Source of the DNA: Bauldia litoralis
GTDB taxonomy: Bacteria > Pseudomonadota > Alphaproteobacteria > Rhizobiales > Kaistiaceae
Reading direction: 5' to 3'
Length of the DNA: 64,000 bases
NCBI RefSeq assembly: GCF_900104485.1
Contig: NZ_FMXQ01000005.1
Location: forward strand, 372,001-436,000
The notes below the pieces were generated by a model. It saw only the letters and a program-made list of their open reading frames with translations. It did not search any database and was not told the origin of the DNA. Of the stretch, positions 60,842-64,000 are shown piece after piece (the stretch's first letter is position 1; every line of letters starts with the position of its first letter). Both the position numbers and the translations under genes were made by a program.

Positions 60842-62014
60842 CTATTCGAACACCTTGCGTGGATCGAATGCGTCGCGCACGCCTTCGCCGATGAAGATCA
60901 GCAGCGACAGCATGATCGAGATGACGAAGAAGCCGGACAGGCCGAGCCATGGCGCCTGGATGTTGTCCTTGCCCTGGGCCAGCAATTCGCCGAGCGACGG
61001 CGAGCCGGGCGGCAGGCCGAAGCCGAGGAAGTCGAGCGAGGTCAGCGTGGTGATCGAGCCGTTGAGGATGAATGGCATGAAGGTGAGCGTCGCCACCATT
61101 GCGTTGGGCAACAGATGGCGGAACATGATCGTCGCGTTGCCGACGCCGAGCGCCCGGGCCGCGTTGATATATTCGAAGTTGCGGCCGCGCAGGAACTCCG
61201 CCCGCACCACGCCGACCAGCGACACCCAGGAAAAGAGCAGCAGGATGCCGAGCAGCACGAAGAAGCTCGGGGCGATCACCGAGGACAGGATCAGCAGCAG
61301 GTAGAGGGTCGGGATTGACGTCCATATCTCGATGAAGCGCTGGAAAAGGAGGTCGGTCCAGCCGCCGAAATAGCCCTGCACGGCGCCGGCCGCGACGCCG
61401 ATCACCGACGAGATGATCGCCAGCGTCAGGCCGAAGAGCACCGATATCCGGAAGCCGTAGACCACCCGGGCGACGACGTCTCGGCCCTGGTCGTCGGTGC
61501 CGAGCCAGTTCCAGTTGCCGAGCGTGCAGTTGGGATCGTCGACGCCGAGCGGATAGCGCGAACAGCGCTCCTCGAGGCTCATCGTCCACCACGGCGGCGC
61601 CGGGGCCGGCGTGGCAATCTCGTTGTTGACCGTGCGGTTGGCGTAGCGGATCGGCGGCCACACCATCCAGCCGTTGGCGAGGATCTCGTCCTGGATGAAG
61701 GGATCGCGATAGTCGGTGGTCGCCAGGAAGCCGCCGAATTTCGATTCCGGATAGTTGTTGAAGACCGGGAAGAGGATCTCGTTGTTGTAGGAAACGACGA
61801 TCGGCTTGTCGTTGACGATGAACTCGGCGAACAGCGAGCCGATGAACAGCACCAGGAAGATCCACAGCGACCAGTAGCCCCGGCGGTTGGCCCTGAAATT
61901 CTGCCAGCGCCGGCGGTTGAGCGGCGAGATCGTGAAGCGCCGCGGCGGCGGTTCCGCCTGTCCCGGCTCCGGGTAGATGGTCTCCAGTCTTTCCTTCTCG
62001 AGCACCTGGTCCAT
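60842..62014 (-). CDS. yejE: Peptide ABC transporter permease
   Basis: A 390-residue membrane subunit of YejE type, longer than DppC because of a large periplasmic insert after the first membrane segment (about residues 70-170, with two cysteines). Landmarks: FTISPLNRRRWQNFRANRRG at the N-terminus, WNWLGTDDQGRDVVARVVYG, the coupling loop YINAARALGVGNATIMFRHL and the C-terminal FDPRKVFE. It follows yejB by 1 base and abuts yejF. Confidence 0.95.
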   Translation of the reverse strand: MDQVLEKERLETIYPEPGQAEPPPRRFTISPLNRRRWQNFRANRRGYWSLWIFLVLFIGSLFAEFIVNDKPIVVSYNNEILFPVFNNYPESKFGGFLATTDYRDPFIQDEILANGWMVWPPIRYANRTVNNEIATPAPAPPWWTMSLEERCSRYPLGVDDPNCTLGNWNWLGTDDQGRDVVARVVYGFRISVLFGLTLAIISSVIGVAAGAVQGYFGGWTDLLFQRFIEIWTSIPTLYLLLILSSVIAPSFFVLLGILLLFSWVSLVGVVRAEFLRGRNFEYINAARALGVGNATIMFRHLLPNAMVATLTFMPFILNGSITTLTSLDFLGFGLPPGSPSLGELLAQGKDNIQAPWLGLSGFFVISIMLSLLIFIGEGVRDAFDPRKVFE

Positions 62015-62015
62015 G

Positions 62016-63122
62016 TCAGACCTCGCGCGTCTCGAAGTCGATCCGCGGATCGATCACCGTGTAGGTAATGTCGGAAACCAGGTTCACCACCAGCCCCATC
62101 AGCGAGAACATGTAGAGCGTGGCGAAGACCACCGGATAGTCGCGGTTGATCACCGATTCGAAGCCGAGGAGGCCCAGCCCGTCGAGCGAGAAGATCGTCT
62201 CGATCAGCAGCGACCCGGCGAAGAAGGAAGAGATGAAGGCGCCGGGGAATCCGGCGATGACGATCAGCATCGCGTTGCGGAAGACGTGCCGGTAGAGGAC
62301 GCTGCGCTCGGTCAGCCCCTTGGCCCGCGCCGTCGTCACGTATTGCTTGCGGATCTCGTCGAGGAAGGAGTTCTTGGTCAGCAGCGTCGTCGTGGCGAAG
62401 GCCGACAGCGCCATCGCCGTCAGCGGCAGCGCCAGATGCCAGAAATAGTCGAGTATCTTCTCGTACCATGGCAGCACCGACCAGTTGTCCGAGGTCAGGC
62501 CGCGCAACGGGAAGAGGTCGAAGAAGCTGCCCCCGGCGAACAGCACGATCAGCAGGATGGCGAAGAGGAAGCCGGGGATCGCATAGCCGACAATGATGAC
62601 GCCGCTGGTCCAGATGTCGAAGCGCGAGCCGTCCTTCATCGCCTTGCGAATGCCGAGCGGGATCGAGATCGCGTAGGAGATCAGCGTCATCCACAGGCCG
62701 AGCGATATCGAGACCGGCAGCTTTTCAGCGATCAGTTCCAGCACCGAGATGTCGCGGAAGTAGCTCTCGCCGAAGTCGAAGCGGAAATAGTTCCACAACA
62801 TCAGCCCGAAGCGCTCGATCGGCGGCTTGTCGAAGCCGAACTGCTTCTCGAGCTGGGCGATGAATTCCGGGTCGAGGCCTTGCGCGCCGCGATAGGCCGA
62901 TGTCGCCTCGCCGCCACCGCCGCCCTCGGCGCCGACACCCTGGAAGTCCCCGCCGCCGCCGGTGAAGCGGTCGGTGGCGGAAACGTCGCTGCCCTGCAAC
63001 TGGGCGATGATCCGCTCGATCGGGCCGCCCGGCGCGAACTGAACGACCAGGAAGCTGATCGCCATGATGCCGACCATCGTCGGGATGATCAGCAGGATCC
63101 GCCGCAGGATATATGCGCCCAT
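62016..63122 (-). CDS. yejB: Peptide ABC transporter permease
   Basis: A 368-residue membrane subunit of YejB type. Starts [20 protein letters not shown] and has the characteristic long Gly-rich periplasmic region (about 45-90, [10 protein letters not shown]) followed by [20 protein letters not shown], six membrane segments, the coupling loop [20 protein letters not shown] and the end VIDPRIDFE. It lies 9 bases after yejA. Confidence 0.95.
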   Translation of the reverse strand: MGAYILRRILLIIPTMVGIMAISFLVVQFAPGGPIERIIAQLQGSDVSATDRFTGGGGDFQGVGAEGGGGGEATSAYRGAQGLDPEFIAQLEKQFGFDKPPIERFGLMLWNYFRFDFGESYFRDISVLELIAEKLPVSISLGLWMTLISYAISIPLGIRKAMKDGSRFDIWTSGVIIVGYAIPGFLFAILLIVLFAGGSFFDLFPLRGLTSDNWSVLPWYEKILDYFWHLALPLTAMALSAFATTTLLTKNSFLDEIRKQYVTTARAKGLTERSVLYRHVFRNAMLIVIAGFPGAFISSFFAGSLLIETIFSLDGLGLLGFESVINRDYPVVFATLYMFSLMGLVVNLVSDITYTVIDPRIDFETREV

Positions 63123-63131
63123 GCGTCCTCT

Positions 63132-64000
63132 TTATCCGGCCTTGCCGATGGCCGCCGCCCTGTCGCGGTCGAACCACCAGGTGGTTTCGGGGGTGAAGGC
63201 GTAGTCCGGCTTGATGTCCGGCCAGCCAAACACGTCCCAATGCGCGACTCGGTGCTTGCCAAGATACCAGTTCGCCACCCAGTAGTGGCGGGCGCGAAGC
63301 ACGCGGTCGATCGACCGGGTCAGCGCCATCAGCTCCTCGCGGGAGCGGACTTCGGTCATCCGCTCGAGCAGGGCATCGACCACCGGCTCGCTGATCCCGG
63401 CGTAATTGAAGGTGCCGGGCGTAGCGGCGGCCTGGCTCGAAAAGATCTGTTGCAACCCGTCGAGGGGCGTCGGGGTGAACTTGACCGCGAACATCACGAT
63501 GTCGAAATCGAAATCGGATGTCCTGAGTTGGTACTGGGCGGGGTCGATGACGCGCAGCGAGGCGTCGACGCCGATGCGCTTGAGATTGCCGACCAGCAAG
63601 CTTGTCACCGGTTCCAGCGACGCGGTGTTGAGCAGGAATTCGACCGTGAGCCGATTACCCTCGGCATCGACGAGGAACCGGCCCTCCTGCGTCCAGCCCG
63701 CGGCGGCGAGCAGGTCCGCCGCCTGGCGCAGGATGGCCCGGTCGGTCCCCGTCCCGTCGCCGTCCGGCGGCACATAGGGTTCGCCGAAGACGTCGGCCGG
63801 CAGATCCGCCCGGAAAGGCTCCAGCAGCGCCAGTTCGTCGGAACCGGGCAGGCCGCTGGCGGCGAAGTCCGAATTCTGGAAATAGGACACCTGGCGCGCA
63901 TAGGCGTCGAAGAAGAGGTTGCGGTTGGCCCACTTGAAGTCGAAGGCCAGGCCGATCGCCTGCCGGGTCCGCGGGTCGGAGAATTTCGACCGGCGGGTGT
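63132..64000 (-). CDS. yejA: Peptide ABC transporter substrate-binding protein, C-terminal part
   Basis: The C-terminal 288 or so residues of a YejA-type family 5 binding protein, running off the right edge, so the signal peptide and first domain are not seen. Recognised by FSDPRTRQAIGLAFDFKWAN, NRNLFFDAYARQVSYFQNSD, then the lobe with VIDPAQYQLRTSDFDFDIVM and the closing NWYLGKHRVAHWDVFGWPDI. It heads the yejABEF - ghrA-like operon on the minus strand. Confidence 0.93.
   Translation of the reverse strand, partial: TRRSKFSDPRTRQAIGLAFDFKWANRNLFFDAYARQVSYFQNSDFAASGLPGSDELALLEPFRADLPADVFGEPYVPPDGDGTGTDRAILRQAADLLAAAGWTQEGRFLVDAEGNRLTVEFLLNTASLEPVTSLLVGNLKRIGVDASLRVIDPAQYQLRTSDFDFDIVMFAVKFTPTPLDGLQQIFSSQAAATPGTFNYAGISEPVVDALLERMTEVRSREELMALTRSIDRVLRARHYWVANWYLGKHRVAHWDVFGWPDIKPDYAFTPETTWWFDRDRAAAIGKAG

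Overview
The window is one GC-rich chromosomal stretch from an alphaproteobacterium, probably of the Hyphomicrobiales. The clues are the murA - DUF2948 - hisD - UPF0262 gene order, a 5-aminolevulinate synthase (Shemin-pathway hemA), and the abundance of ABC importers arranged as tight operons with 4-bp stop/start overlaps. No rRNA, CRISPR array or IS element was seen. One tRNA gene, tRNA-Thr(GGT), is present and marks the edge of an integrated element.

Layout. 1-3523: conserved housekeeping block (UPF0262 fragment, hisD, DUF2948, murA, small conserved protein). 3627-9145: tRNA-Thr followed by a 5.4-kb genomic island bounded by a 26-bp direct repeat of the tRNA 3' end; it carries a large tyrosine integrase, a short FimB/FimE-like recombinase, a small membrane protein, a PIN-domain protein with a lectin-like C-terminal half, and a long non-coding stretch with degenerate repeats. 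9462-11858: a frameshifted RTX protein, a secreted protein and an FkbM methyltransferase. 12090-18916: first sugar ABC operon (oxidoreductase, binding protein, permease, ATPase, permease, NanR-like regulator) with a NanR-type triple-hexamer operator on its promoter. 18960-24498: second sugar ABC operon with divergent LacI-type repressor, two matching operators and a terminal metallo-hydrolase. 24659-26986: large repeat/RTX protein whose C-terminus is related to the frameshifted one. 27008-32587: four-gene signalling set (heme c sensor-like protein, hybrid kinase, single receiver, receiver-adenylate cyclase). 33036-36107: third sugar ABC operon. 36121-40057: MocR regulator, ChbG-type deacetylase and DegT-type aminotransferase. 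40058-47152: gamma-glutamyltransferase plus complete peptide ABC importer. 47367-53929: envelope and metabolic genes ending with hemA. 53966-64000: AbrB-type membrane protein, LuxR regulator, flavin monooxygenase, and a yejABEF - ghrA-like operon whose yejA runs off the window.

How it fits together. Most of the window serves nutrient capture: three ribose-type sugar importers with local regulators, two peptide importers, and nearby enzymes (oxidoreductase, metallo-hydrolase, gamma-glutamyltransferase, carbohydrate deacetylase) that could process the imported compounds. Perfect GC hairpins follow two of the three sugar-binding-protein genes, which fits higher expression of the binding protein than of the membrane parts. 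The least ordinary parts are the tRNA-Thr island, the heme-sensor/kinase/cyclase cascade with tandem DHp domains in the cyclase, and the mosaic RTX protein built from alternating 19- and 21-residue repeats.
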